DNA from: JBCCXL01 sp039191605
GTDB taxonomy: Bacteria; Acidobacteriota; Thermoanaerobaculia; Multivoradales; JAHZIX01
DNA: 64,000 nt
NCBI GenBank assembly: GCA_039191605.1
Contig: JBCCXL010000022.1
Coordinates: forward strand, 43,403 to 107,402
Direction of reading: 5' to 3'
In this document: piece by piece, positions 40,305 through 49,025 of the stretch
Layout: each line of letters begins with the position of its first letter
How positions within the stretch are numbered: position 1 is the first letter of the stretch
Program-made: the position numbers and the translations under genes
Notes under the pieces: generated by a model
The model's database searches: none
What the model saw: only the letters and a program-made list of their open reading frames with translations
Told to the model about the DNA's origin: nothing

Positions 40305-41752
40305 GCGATCCTCTCGAGTCGATCCTGAGCACCGCCGCGACCCCGAAGGCGGTGTACTTGGTTCACGGGGACCTGGTGCTGGCGGAGCCGGCGGCCCAGC
40401 GCATCGCGCAGGCGGTGGCCGAAGCCGCGGGGGTGGAGGTGGAAACCCGTCGCCGCCCGGCCTACCTGCTCCCCCTGCTGAACGACCTCGATACCTACTC
40501 CCTGTTCGGCGGCGCCAAGGTTCTGCTGGTGATCGACAGCGCCGTCCTGGCCAATAAGGATGGCGCCGCCGCGCTGGTGGATGAAGCGGCCAGCGCGCTC
40601 CCCGTTGCCGCCCCCACCGCGGACGAGCCCGGAGCGCTGAGCGATCGCCAGCGGCGAGCGGCGTCCCGCCTGCTCCAGGTGCTGCGCTTCTTCGAGCTGG
40701 CGCCGGACGCCGGAAGCCCATCGGCAATCCTCGATCAGGTTCCCGATTGGGTCTTCCAGGGGGGCGGCAACCGGCGCAAGAGAACCAAGAAGCAGCGGGA
40801 GCAGCTGCGCCAGGACCTCGCCGTCCTGCTGGAGGTCGCGCGGCGGAACGAATTGGAAGGCTACGCCGAAGGCGACCTGGAGCGACTGGCCGCCGCGGTC
40901 AGCCGGGGCCTACCGCAAGGGCATTGCCTGGTGCTGGCGGAACGAGCCGTAGACGCCGCCCACCCGGTGGTCCGCCAACTCCAGGAGCGCGACGCGGCGC
41001 TGGAGCTGCAAACCGTTCGCTCCGACAACAAGGGACGATGGCTCGGTCTCGAAGCGCTGGCCCGACAGCTGCGGCAGGAGACCGGCGTCGGAATCGAAAA
41101 GGCCGCCCTCGAGGGGCTGGCCCAGCGCACCCTGCGCTCCGCCGGCCGCCGCGGCGACGCTGCTCTCAACGACTCCACCGCCCGCCTAGCCGGCGAATAT
41201 CGCAAGCTCGCCAACCTCGCCGGCGGCGGGAACATCGACCTCGCCCTCGTAGAGCGAACGGTATTAGACCGAGGGCAGGAAGACGTTTTCAAGATTCTCG
41301 ACGCCGTCGGCGAGGGGCGGGGGTCCGAAGCCGCCACCCGATTGCGCCGCTACCTCAGCGGTGCCGACGACCCCATCGCCGCCCGCCTCTCCTTCTTCTC
41401 CCTGTTCGCCGGCTATTGCCGCAATCTGCTGGCGGTTCGAGGCATGATGCGCCTCCACGGCCTGCGCGGCGGGCGGGTGAGCTACGGACAATTCGGCAAA
41501 AGCCTGGAGGCTCAGCTCAAGGCGAAGCTTCCCACCGGCGAATCGAACCCCCTGAGCAAAGTCAAAACCTATCCCCTCTACCGCGCGTATCTTGCGGCAC
41601 AGCGGCTCAGCGATCGGCAAGCCAACCTTCTCCCGATGCAAATCCTCGAGACCGAGCTCCAGCTCAAGGGCCAAAGCGACGACGCCGACGGCGCCCTCGC
41701 CCGCCTGCTGAGCCAGCTCGCCACCTCATCCCCCTCGCGACGCCTGGGGTAG
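40301..41752 (+). CDS. holA: DNA polymerase III delta subunit
   Basis: A 483-residue clamp-loader delta subunit, which opens the sliding clamp. The N terminus (VYLVHGDLVLAEPAAQRI), a middle lid domain and the C-terminal collar (VFKILDAVGEGRGSEAATRLRRYLSGADDPIAARLSFFSLFAGYCRNLLAVRGM) are recognisable. The family is usually about 340 long. The excess lies in an insertion around 95-170 (GALSDRQRRAAS...NRRKRTKKQREQL), which is rich in basic and Ala residues. GTG 40301 overlaps the upstream stop by 4 bp (GTGA), indicating translational coupling with the LapB-like gene. Confidence 0.85.
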   Translation: MSDPLESILSTAATPKAVYLVHGDLVLAEPAAQRIAQAVAEAAGVEVETRRRPAYLLPLLNDLDTYSLFGGAKVLLVIDSAVLANKDGAAALVDEAASALPVAAPTADEPGALSDRQRRAASRLLQVLRFFELAPDAGSPSAILDQVPDWVFQGGGNRRKRTKKQREQLRQDLAVLLEVARRNELEGYAEGDLERLAAAVSRGLPQGHCLVLAERAVDAAHPVVRQLQERDAALELQTVRSDNKGRWLGLEALARQLRQETGVGIEKAALEGLAQRTLRSAGRRGDAALNDSTARLAGEYRKLANLAGGGNIDLALVERTVLDRGQEDVFKILDAVGEGRGSEAATRLRRYLSGADDPIAARLSFFSLFAGYCRNLLAVRGMMRLHGLRGGRVSYGQFGKSLEAQLKAKLPTGESNPLSKVKTYPLYRAYLAAQRLSDRQANLLPMQILETELQLKGQSDDADGALARLLSQLATSSPSRRLG

Positions 41753-41793
41753 ACTCGCGCCGCCCCCCGAACCTTCCACCTGGAGTCTCCACG

Positions 41794-42945
41794 ATGCACC
41801 TTTCGTCCCCGACCTCTTCTCTTTCCGCTCTCTCGCGACGCGCGCTGACGATGCTCGCCCTGGCCGCTCTCGTCCTCGCCAGCCTGATGGTCGCCTGCGG
41901 CGGTGGCTCGGCCCCGGACGGCGAAGAAGCGGCGAGCTCCTCGCCTCGATTCCTGAGCATCGGCACCGCGCCCCCGGGAGGCGCCTTCTTCGTCGTCGGC
42001 GGAGCCCTGGCGGAGGTTCTCGGTTCCCACTTCGGCGACGGCAGCACCCAGGTCACGGCGGAGGCCACCCAGGGTTCTCAGGAGAACATTCGGCGACTGG
42101 CTCAGGGAGACCTCGACCTCGCTCTCTCCAATAGCGCCATCACCTACTTCGGGGTTCGGGGCGAGGGGGATTGGGACCAGGCCTACCCCGCCCGCGCGGT
42201 GCTCACCCTCGCGCCCAACGTGGCTCTCTTCGTCACCCCCTCCGGCAGCGGCATCGAGAGCATCGCCGACCTCGCCGGGCGCCGGGTGGTGATCGGCCCC
42301 GCGGGAGCCGGCTTCCACTACTTCGTGCGCCCCATCCTCGCCGCCCACGGCATCGCCTGGGAGGACCTCACGGTGCTTCACAACACCCAGAGCGGCGCCG
42401 TCGACATGCTCGCCGATGGCTCCGCTGACGCCGCCTTCCTGGGCGGAGCGGTCCCCACCGCCTCCATCACCCAGGCCGCCAGCGGTCAGAGCATCGTCTT
42501 CCTGCCCTTCGACCCCGAGGCGAGGCAGCGGCTCATCGACGAATATCTCTTCTTCCGGCCGGCGACCATCCCGGCGGGCACCTACCGCGGCCAGGAGGAA
42601 GACTACTTGGGCCTAGATGTTGGATCGATGCATTTCATCGCCAGCGCCGACGCCGACGACGAGGTGATCTACGAGGTCACCCGCGCGCTCTACGAAAACC
42701 GTGAGGAGGTGGCCACCAAGCACCCCGCGGGCCGAGCCATCAACCCCAACAACGCCGCCCGCAGTACCGGAACCCCCTTCCATCCGGCGGCGGAGCGCTA
42801 TTTCCGCGAAGCCGGGATCTGGCCCGAAGCCGCCTCGGTGGACGCGGAGGGCTCCGCGGCAGACGGCGAGGTCGCAGACCCCAGCGAAACTGGAGAATCC
42901 ACCGACAGCAGCGCGACGGACGACGAAGGCTCCGACGCTAGCTGA
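41794..42945 (+). CDS. TAXI-family TRAP transporter solute-binding lipoprotein
   Basis: A 383-residue periplasmic binding protein of the TAXI type. The lipobox LMVAC (C35) marks it as a lipoprotein. The domain starts at SIGTAPPGGAFFVVGGALAEVL and contains AEATQGSQENIRRLAQGDLDLALSNS, GRRVVIGPAGAGFHYFVRPIL and DAAFLGGAVPTASITQAA. It binds a carboxylate solute (often glutamate-like or 2-oxoglutarate in studied members) and delivers it to the fused TRAP permease encoded next. The last 45 residues are an acidic Ser/Asp/Glu tail. TGGAG precedes ATG 41794. Confidence 0.93.
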   Translation: MHLSSPTSSLSALSRRALTMLALAALVLASLMVACGGGSAPDGEEAASSSPRFLSIGTAPPGGAFFVVGGALAEVLGSHFGDGSTQVTAEATQGSQENIRRLAQGDLDLALSNSAITYFGVRGEGDWDQAYPARAVLTLAPNVALFVTPSGSGIESIADLAGRRVVIGPAGAGFHYFVRPILAAHGIAWEDLTVLHNTQSGAVDMLADGSADAAFLGGAVPTASITQAASGQSIVFLPFDPEARQRLIDEYLFFRPATIPAGTYRGQEEDYLGLDVGSMHFIASADADDEVIYEVTRALYENREEVATKHPAGRAINPNNAARSTGTPFHPAAERYFREAGIWPEAASVDAEGSAADGEVADPSETGESTDSSATDDEGSDAS

Positions 42946-43021
42946 GAACTGCTGAGGGCGGCGCTCCGGATCACCTCGAGGGCCGCGCCATCGCACCGAG
43001 TGAATACCCCGTGAAGACCCC

Positions 43022-45010
43022 GTGAAGACCTCCGGCGCCACCTTCCCCCTGCCGCTGCAGATTCTCGGTGCGGGCCTCTGCCTATTCACCATCGCCGAGG
43101 TCAACTACCCCTACCTCAGCCCCATCGGGCAGCTCTCCATCTTTCTCGGCGTAGGCCTCGCCCTCGCCTTTCTCACCCGTCCCCTCTCCCCTCGCTTCGC
43201 CGACGCCCCCTGGAGCCGCTGGCTGGATCGCGTCCTGGCGGCGGCGAGCCTCGGCTGCTGCCTCTATCTGCTGGTGCAGAGCGAGCCGCTGTTTCGAAGC
43301 TGGTGGATCGATGGCCGCAGCCTCGGGGAGCGGGCCGGGCTGGAAACCAACCTGGATCTCGCCATCGGCACCCTGGGGCTGTTCCTGGTGCTGGAAGCCA
43401 CCCGGCGCACCATCGGCCTCGCCCTGCCGATCCTCAGCGTCGCCTTCCTCGCCTACGCCTTTTGGGGCTCTCACCTGCCGAATGCTCTCTTTCCCCATCG
43501 GGGCTACGATTTCGACCGCATCGTCGGCCAGACCGTGCTCCACAGCCAGGGGGTTCTGGGCACCGCCCTGCGGGTGATGTTCACCTACGTGCTGCTCTTC
43601 GTGATCTTTGGCGTGCTGCTGCAGGCCACCGGCGCCATCGGCTTCATCCTGCGCAGCACCCGCCGGCTGTTCCACAACAGCCCCGGCGGCGCCGCTAAGG
43701 TCGCGGTGCTCTCCAGCGGGCTGATGGGCTCCCTCTCCGGTAGCGCCGTAGCCAACACGGCCACCACCGGCACCTTCACCATTCCGATGATGCGCAGCTC
43801 CGGCTTCGACAAGGAGACCGCCGCCGGAGTCGAAGCAGCGGCGAGCTCCGGCGGTGCCCTGGTGCCTCCGGTGATGGGCGCCGGCGCCTACATGATGCTG
43901 GAGATCATCGACCCTCCGGTGACCTACCTGGAGATTCTCCGCGCTGCCCTGATTCCGGCGCTGCTCTACTACCTCTCCCTCTTCCTCATCGTCCACTTCC
44001 GCAGCCGGCGCCTGTCTACGGAGACCTCCGACACTGCTGGAACGACGGGGGGCGGATCGGAAGGTGATACCGCCACTCCAGCGGCTCCCAGCTTCGGGGG
44101 CTGGATCTTCCTCGGCGGCTTTGCAGTGCTCCTGGTCTTCTTGCTCTCCGGCTTCACGGTATTCCGCGCCGTCAGCCTCGCCCTCGCCGCCGTAGTGCTG
44201 CTGGCCGCTCTGCAGCCGGCGACGCGCCTCGGCCTCGGCCAGCTCGCCAGCGCCTTAGCGAAGGCCGCCCGGGACATGACGCCGCTGATCTGCGCTGCCG
44301 CCTGCGTCGGCATCATCCTCGGAGTGGTGACCCTCACCGGCGTCGGCACTCGGCTGCCGGCGGCGATCCTGCCCCTGGCCCAAGAGAACCTGCTGCTCGC
44401 CCTCGGCGCCCTGATGGTCTCGTCCATCGTCCTGGGCATGGGCCTCCCGTCGGCGGTCTGCTACCTGCTGCTGGCCACCCTGGTGGGGCCAGCGCTGGGC
44501 GATCTGGGGGTCGTTCCCCTGGCGGCCCATCTCTTCATCTTCTACTTCGGCATGATGTCTATGGTGACGCCGCCGGTGGCCCTCGCGGCCTATACCGCGG
44601 CATCCATCGCCGGCTCCGGAATCCTGCGCACGGCCTTCGCTGCCTTCCGCTTCGCCCTGGTGGGCTTCACCCTGCCCTATATGTTCGTCCTGCGGCCAGA
44701 GCTGCTGATGCTCGACGAGAGCGGCGAGACGGCAGGGTGGCTGGCGGTGCTCTTGGCCACGGCGGTGGCGGTGGCGGGCATCATCCCCTTCGCCGCCGCT
44801 ATCTCCGGCTATTTCCGAGGCCCCCTCGGCTGGGGGCTGAGGGCTACCCTCTTCGCCGCCAGCGGCCTGCTGCTGATCCCGGGCCCCAGCGCCGCCCTCG
44901 TCGGGTTGGAGGTCCCCCTCCTCGCCCCCCTCGGCCTCGTGCTCCTGGCGGCGACGGCGTTGCTTCAAGCCCGCCGCCGGGCAGAACCCAACTCCTTGGA
45001 CGCAGCCTGA
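43022..45010 (+). CDS. TRAP transporter permease, fused 4TM/12TM (DctQ-DctM)
   Basis: A 662-residue integral membrane protein with about 14-16 predicted spans. The small-subunit-like N-terminal spans (LPLQILGAGLCLFTIAEV, LSIFLGVGLALAFL) are joined to a DctM-type large domain with the hallmark LSSGLMGSLSGSAVANTATTGTFTIPMM and GALVPPVMGAGAYMMLE. A second such half follows (SSIVLGMGLPSAVCYLLLATLVGPAL, MMSMVTPPVALAAYTAA). It uses an ion gradient to import the solute delivered by the upstream TAXI protein. GTG 43022 is the first start in frame; no clear ribosome-binding site is seen, so it may be translated with its upstream neighbour. Confidence 0.93.
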   Translation: MKTSGATFPLPLQILGAGLCLFTIAEVNYPYLSPIGQLSIFLGVGLALAFLTRPLSPRFADAPWSRWLDRVLAAASLGCCLYLLVQSEPLFRSWWIDGRSLGERAGLETNLDLAIGTLGLFLVLEATRRTIGLALPILSVAFLAYAFWGSHLPNALFPHRGYDFDRIVGQTVLHSQGVLGTALRVMFTYVLLFVIFGVLLQATGAIGFILRSTRRLFHNSPGGAAKVAVLSSGLMGSLSGSAVANTATTGTFTIPMMRSSGFDKETAAGVEAAASSGGALVPPVMGAGAYMMLEIIDPPVTYLEILRAALIPALLYYLSLFLIVHFRSRRLSTETSDTAGTTGGGSEGDTATPAAPSFGGWIFLGGFAVLLVFLLSGFTVFRAVSLALAAVVLLAALQPATRLGLGQLASALAKAARDMTPLICAAACVGIILGVVTLTGVGTRLPAAILPLAQENLLLALGALMVSSIVLGMGLPSAVCYLLLATLVGPALGDLGVVPLAAHLFIFYFGMMSMVTPPVALAAYTAASIAGSGILRTAFAAFRFALVGFTLPYMFVLRPELLMLDESGETAGWLAVLLATAVAVAGIIPFAAAISGYFRGPLGWGLRATLFAASGLLLIPGPSAALVGLEVPLLAPLGLVLLAATALLQARRRAEPNSLDAA

Positions 45011-45069
45011 GGGCTTCCTAGCCTCTCCCTCGCATTACCCCTTCATCGGCCTTCATCTCAGGATCGACT

Positions 45070-45885
45070 ATGCGAAACCGAATCTCGTCCTCTCTACGAT
45101 CCGGACGCTGGCGTCCCCACCGCAACTTCTTCCAGCGGGCCTTCCTGGCGTCAGCGATGACCGCCCTAGTGCTCACTTCGGGATTTCCCGCGATGGCTCA
45201 AGATCCCGATCCCGATTCCGATCAGACCCTCCGGCAGCACCTCGAAGAGCAGGTGGAGCAATTCGGACATCAGCATCATCACCACCAGCATGGTGAGCAA
45301 GAGCGAGATGCGGCGGCCGAAGCCAGCCTCGAGCTGGCCGACTGGGAACGGGCGGCCTGGGAGCGCCAGCAAGGGGTATGGGAAGGCTGGCTGCAGAGCG
45401 TCAACGCCGCAGGAGAGGTGGTCGATCGAGCCAAACTTCGGACGGAGTTAGCGATCGATTTCGAAGAAAACCAGATTGCCCTGCGAGTGCGTCATCTCGT
45501 GACTGACAACGAGTCGGAAAATGAATCCGAAGACGGATCCCAAGAGCCCAAGAAACCGGTAAGAGTACTGGAGAGCGCTGATCCCACCCAGCCCACCACG
45601 GACTACATCGGTCACTTCGAAGGCCGAGAGCTGGTCTTCGAGGCCCTCGGCCTGAGAGTTCGGGCTTGGGCGGTCAGCGACTCCATCGTGGTCTACCACT
45701 GGGTCCGCCCGGGGCTCGCGGAGACCGTCGTAGAGACCGTCACGACCTACAGCCTTCAGCGCCGGGGCCGCACCATGCAGCGCTGGATCCTCGGGCAGCT
45801 GGATCAGGTGTCCACGACTTTCGACGAGCGCCGCGTGTCCGACGCCTCCACCTCGGTCGACCCTCTCGGTGACGAAACCCTTTGA
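45070..45885 (+). CDS. Exported His-rich protein of unknown function
   Basis: A 271-residue exported protein. A twin-Arg-free, long basic n-region leads to a hydrophobic signal (AFLASAMTALVLTSGFPAMA, about 24-43). A His-rich stretch follows (HQHHHHQHGEQERD, about 67-80), which could bind metal. The rest is acidic and helical, then a beta-rich domain (VRVLESADP, ELVFEALGLRVRAWAVSDSIVVYHW). No family is recognised. It lies between the TRAP permease and a ferredoxin on the same strand, within 60 bp of each, so co-expression is likely, but the shared role is unclear. Confidence 0.65.
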   Translation: MRNRISSSLRSGRWRPHRNFFQRAFLASAMTALVLTSGFPAMAQDPDPDSDQTLRQHLEEQVEQFGHQHHHHQHGEQERDAAAEASLELADWERAAWERQQGVWEGWLQSVNAAGEVVDRAKLRTELAIDFEENQIALRVRHLVTDNESENESEDGSQEPKKPVRVLESADPTQPTTDYIGHFEGRELVFEALGLRVRAWAVSDSIVVYHWVRPGLAETVVETVTTYSLQRRGRTMQRWILGQLDQVSTTFDERRVSDASTSVDPLGDETL

Positions 45886-45945
45886 GCCACTAGCTCACCC
45901 CGATTTCGCCACCCCGACGCCGATCCATCCAGGAGACACCCCACC

Positions 45946-46203
45946 ATGAGCGAGACCGACTCCACCCTGCAACGCACCATCGCCGGCCTCAACGTGGTGA
46001 TCGACCGAGACGCGTGTATCTCCATCGGAGCCTGCACCAAGACCGCACCGGAGGTCTTCGAGTTCGACGACCGCCAGGTGGTTCGCTTCCTCAGTGAGAT
46101 TCCCGACGACGTCGACCGCGACTCGGTCCTCGAGGCTTGTGGGGTTTGTCCAGTCCAGGCTCTATCGGCCTTCGACGCGGACGGGGATCAGCTCGCTCCC
46201 TAA
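45946..46203 (+). CDS. Small ferredoxin, 3Fe-4S-like cysteine pattern
   Basis: An 85-residue soluble ferredoxin of the Fer4_13/Fer4_15 type. Cysteines are C24, C30, C65 and C68 in DACISIGACTKTAPEVFEF and ACGVCPVQAL. The usual second Cys of the CxxCxxC loop is replaced by Ile, so C24, C30 and C68 would bind a 3Fe-4S cluster with C65 spare, or a 4Fe-4S with an unusual ligand. Such proteins often serve cytochromes P450 or oxygenases; no such partner is in the window. AGGAG nearby upstream supports ATG 45946. Confidence 0.9.
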   Translation: MSETDSTLQRTIAGLNVVIDRDACISIGACTKTAPEVFEFDDRQVVRFLSEIPDDVDRDSVLEACGVCPVQALSAFDADGDQLAP

Positions 46204-46301
46204 GGGATCGACCTCTGCGGAAGGTCAGCCTCTGCGGAAGGGCCGAGCGGTCCACTCCTTCCACCGATCACCGAGAGCCCCCTCAACCCTCAACAAACCT
46301 G

Positions 46302-46343
46302 AGAACGAGCTTCCTATAGCTCCCGAAGGCCGGGGCTCGTTCT
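46302..46343 (+). terminator. Hairpin between ferredoxin and permease genes
   Basis: AGAACGAGC and GCTCGTTCT form a perfect 9-bp stem around a 24-base loop, 100 bp after the ferredoxin stop and 40 bp before the next start. No T run follows. Just upstream a 13-bp direct repeat, CCTCTGCGGAAGG, occurs twice. Confidence 0.45.
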
Positions 46344-46383
46344 ACCATCTCCCACTTCCTCGGCTCCCCTGGAGCTTGCTGCG

Positions 46384-48870
46384 ATGCGGTCATTGCGCCT
46401 CGACCTGCTCTTCGCCCTGCGCACGCTGCGCAAGTCCCCCGGCACCACCGGTGCAGCTCTGCTGATGCTCGCCCTCGGCATCGGCGCCAATACGGCCATC
46501 TTCACGGTCATCGACGCCGCGATGCTGAGGCCGCTGCCCTTCGCCGAGCCCCATCGCCTGGTTCAGCTGGAGCGCGACCACCCCATCGGGCGGCTGGCGC
46601 ACTCTTCCGAGCTGCGCTTCGACAGGGTTCGGCGCGGGGCGACGACCCTCGCAGCGATCGCCGCCTACGACGACCTCGGCGCCGGCTATAGCCTGCTGAA
46701 CGACGGTAGACCCCAGCGCCTAGAGGGCTCGAAGGTGTCTCACGACTTCTTCGAGGTCCTGGGAGTCCGCCCGCTGTTCGGACGGACCTTCCAGCAGGAA
46801 GACGATCTGCCGGGGGCCGCCGGCACCGTGGTGCTCTCCCACCGGCTGTGGCGCAGTCGCTTCGGAGCCGATCCGACGGCTCTCGGCTCCCGCCTGAATC
46901 TCAATGGCGAGGACTTCGAGATCGTCGGCATCATGCCGCCGCGCTTCGCCTTTCCCCACACCGCCGAGCTCTGGCTGCCCTTCCGCATCGCCTATCGGGA
47001 AGGCAGCGCCGCCAACTACCTGCGAATGGTGGGGAGAATCTCCGCAGGGCGAGAGCTCGCCTCGGCGGAAGCGGAGATGCTCACCCTGGGCCGGCGCATC
47101 GACGCTGAGCTCAATCCTGAAAACCACGGCTCCAAGAATGCCCCCCCGGAGAGCGGCCAGCTCGAGGAGAGCCAAGGCGAAACCCTGGCCGTCGTCCCCC
47201 TCCAGCGGGCCCTCTACGGACACCTGGGCACGGCGCTCCTCGTCCTCGCCGCAGCCGTTGGATCGATCCTGCTCATCGCCTGCGCCAATCTCGCCAGCCT
47301 TCAGCTCGCCCGCAGCGCCGCGCGGAAACAGGAAATGGCGCTTCGCGTCGCCCTCGGCGCAAGCCGGCGCCGATTGCTGCGGCAGCTGCTGACGGAAAGT
47401 CTCACCCTCTCCATCGCCGGCGGAGCCCTCGGCGTGCTCGTCGCCAGTCTCGCCCTCCAGCCCCTGCTCGCCATCGGCCCCGAAGACATCGCGCAGCTCA
47501 GCCGCTTCGGCCTCGACCTGCGGGTCTTGGGCTTTGCCCTCGCACTGTCGATGGCGACCGGCCTGCTCTCCGGGCTGATCCCCGCCCTCACCGCCTGGAA
47601 CCCCAGCGTCGAACGCCATCTCAGGGGCGGTACGAAGGCTTCCGGCGGGCACCGGCGACGCCTCACCGGCCTCGCCCTGGTATCCGCCGAGCTCGCCCTC
47701 ACCCTGGTGCTGCTGCTGGCGGCCGGACTGTTGATCAAGAGCTTCGCCGGCCTGAGGGCCATCGAGCCGGGGATCGAACCCCAGGACGTCTTGACGCTGC
47801 GCGTTTCTCTGCCCGAAGCCCGCTACGGTTCGGGGGCGGGCCTGGAGCGATTCCAGCGCCCGGTGCTCGAAGCCATCGAGGCGGTTCCCGGGGTGCGGCG
47901 CGCCGCCCTCGCCAACAGCCTGCCGACCACCCTCGGCCCCCACAGCGTGTATTCCATCCCCGGCACCGCGGACGCCGCTTCGCAGCCCATCGGTGGATCG
48001 GTGGATTATCGAAGCATCAGCCCGGGATACTTCGAAACCCTCGGCATCCAGCGCCTTCGGGGCCGGGAGTTTCAGCCTGCAGACTCCTCCGGCTCGGAGC
48101 CGGTCGTGATCATCAACCGCGCCTTTGCTCAGCGCCATTGGGCGGGCGTCGACCCGCTGGGAGAGACCCTGCTCCTCGACGGCATTCCCGCACCGGTGCG
48201 CATCGTCGGGGTGGTGGCCAACGTTCGGGAGCTCGGCGCTACTCAGCAGGCGCCCGCCATCGTCTATGCCCCCAACTCTCAGGTTCCAGACGAGCTGGCG
48301 GCGATGCTCACCCGTCTGCTGCACTTCTTCGTGGTGGTGAAAGCCGAGGCCGCCGCCGCATCGAACCCCGGTCAGCTCACCACGGCGATGAGCGAAGCGA
48401 TCTGGAGCTTCGACGGCGAGGTGCCGATCAGCCACCCGCGCGTCATGGACGAGCTGCTGTCCGCTCATCTTCAGAACGAGACCTTCAACACTCTCCTGCT
48501 CACCCTGCTCTCCGCCACCGCCCTGATCCTCACCGCGGTTGGGATCTATGGGGTGCTAGCCCATTGGGTGGGGCAGCGGCGACGGGAGCTCGGCATCCGC
48601 CGGGCTCTCGGCGCGACCCGGTCGCAGGTCGCAGCTCTGGTGCTGCGAGAAGGAGCGGTGGCGATCCTCGGCGGCATCGCCCTCGGCCTGGTCGCCGCAG
48701 GCCTCAGCGCTCGCTGGCTGCAGAGCCTGCTCCACGACATGGACGCCCTCGACCCAGCGGTCTACGGGGCTGCTACCGCTCTGCTGGTTCTCCTCGCCCT
48801 CTTTGCGACTTATCTCCCCGCTCGCCGCGCCTCCCGGTCCGACCCTCTGCAAAGCCTGCGGGCGGAGTGA
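46384..48870 (+). CDS. Orphan FtsX/MacB-type permease (Acidobacterial ADOP family), copy 1
   Basis: An 828-residue permease of the acidobacterial duplicated orphan permease group. It opens with the family start LRLDLLFALRTLRKSPGTTGAALLMLALGIGANTAIF, then a MacB periplasmic core (about 45-240). The first FtsX domain holds TM spans (LGTALLVLAAAVGSILLIACANLASLQLARS). A second periplasmic core and a second FtsX domain (LLTLLSATALILTAVGIYGVLAHWVGQRRRELGIRRALGA) follow. No ATPase gene is adjacent, as is typical for ADOPs. Probable role: lipoprotein or drug/peptide export, unproven. It is about as similar to the next gene as expected for a tandem duplicate. Confidence 0.9.
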   Translation: MRSLRLDLLFALRTLRKSPGTTGAALLMLALGIGANTAIFTVIDAAMLRPLPFAEPHRLVQLERDHPIGRLAHSSELRFDRVRRGATTLAAIAAYDDLGAGYSLLNDGRPQRLEGSKVSHDFFEVLGVRPLFGRTFQQEDDLPGAAGTVVLSHRLWRSRFGADPTALGSRLNLNGEDFEIVGIMPPRFAFPHTAELWLPFRIAYREGSAANYLRMVGRISAGRELASAEAEMLTLGRRIDAELNPENHGSKNAPPESGQLEESQGETLAVVPLQRALYGHLGTALLVLAAAVGSILLIACANLASLQLARSAARKQEMALRVALGASRRRLLRQLLTESLTLSIAGGALGVLVASLALQPLLAIGPEDIAQLSRFGLDLRVLGFALALSMATGLLSGLIPALTAWNPSVERHLRGGTKASGGHRRRLTGLALVSAELALTLVLLLAAGLLIKSFAGLRAIEPGIEPQDVLTLRVSLPEARYGSGAGLERFQRPVLEAIEAVPGVRRAALANSLPTTLGPHSVYSIPGTADAASQPIGGSVDYRSISPGYFETLGIQRLRGREFQPADSSGSEPVVIINRAFAQRHWAGVDPLGETLLLDGIPAPVRIVGVVANVRELGATQQAPAIVYAPNSQVPDELAAMLTRLLHFFVVVKAEAAAASNPGQLTTAMSEAIWSFDGEVPISHPRVMDELLSAHLQNETFNTLLLTLLSATALILTAVGIYGVLAHWVGQRRRELGIRRALGATRSQVAALVLREGAVAILGGIALGLVAAGLSARWLQSLLHDMDALDPAVYGAATALLVLLALFATYLPARRASRSDPLQSLRAE

Positions 48871-49025
48871 TCTCTTCGACCCTAAGAGGCCCCGGAGAAG
48901 GATTCCTCGCCGTTGAGGGTTAACAATTCCTGCGCTGGCCAGTACTCAAGAGTGAGCCCCAAAACCATAGCACCCAGCCCCGGGGATCGCCCTGTTTCCC
49001 TCCCGCACGCCCGGAAGGCCACGCC

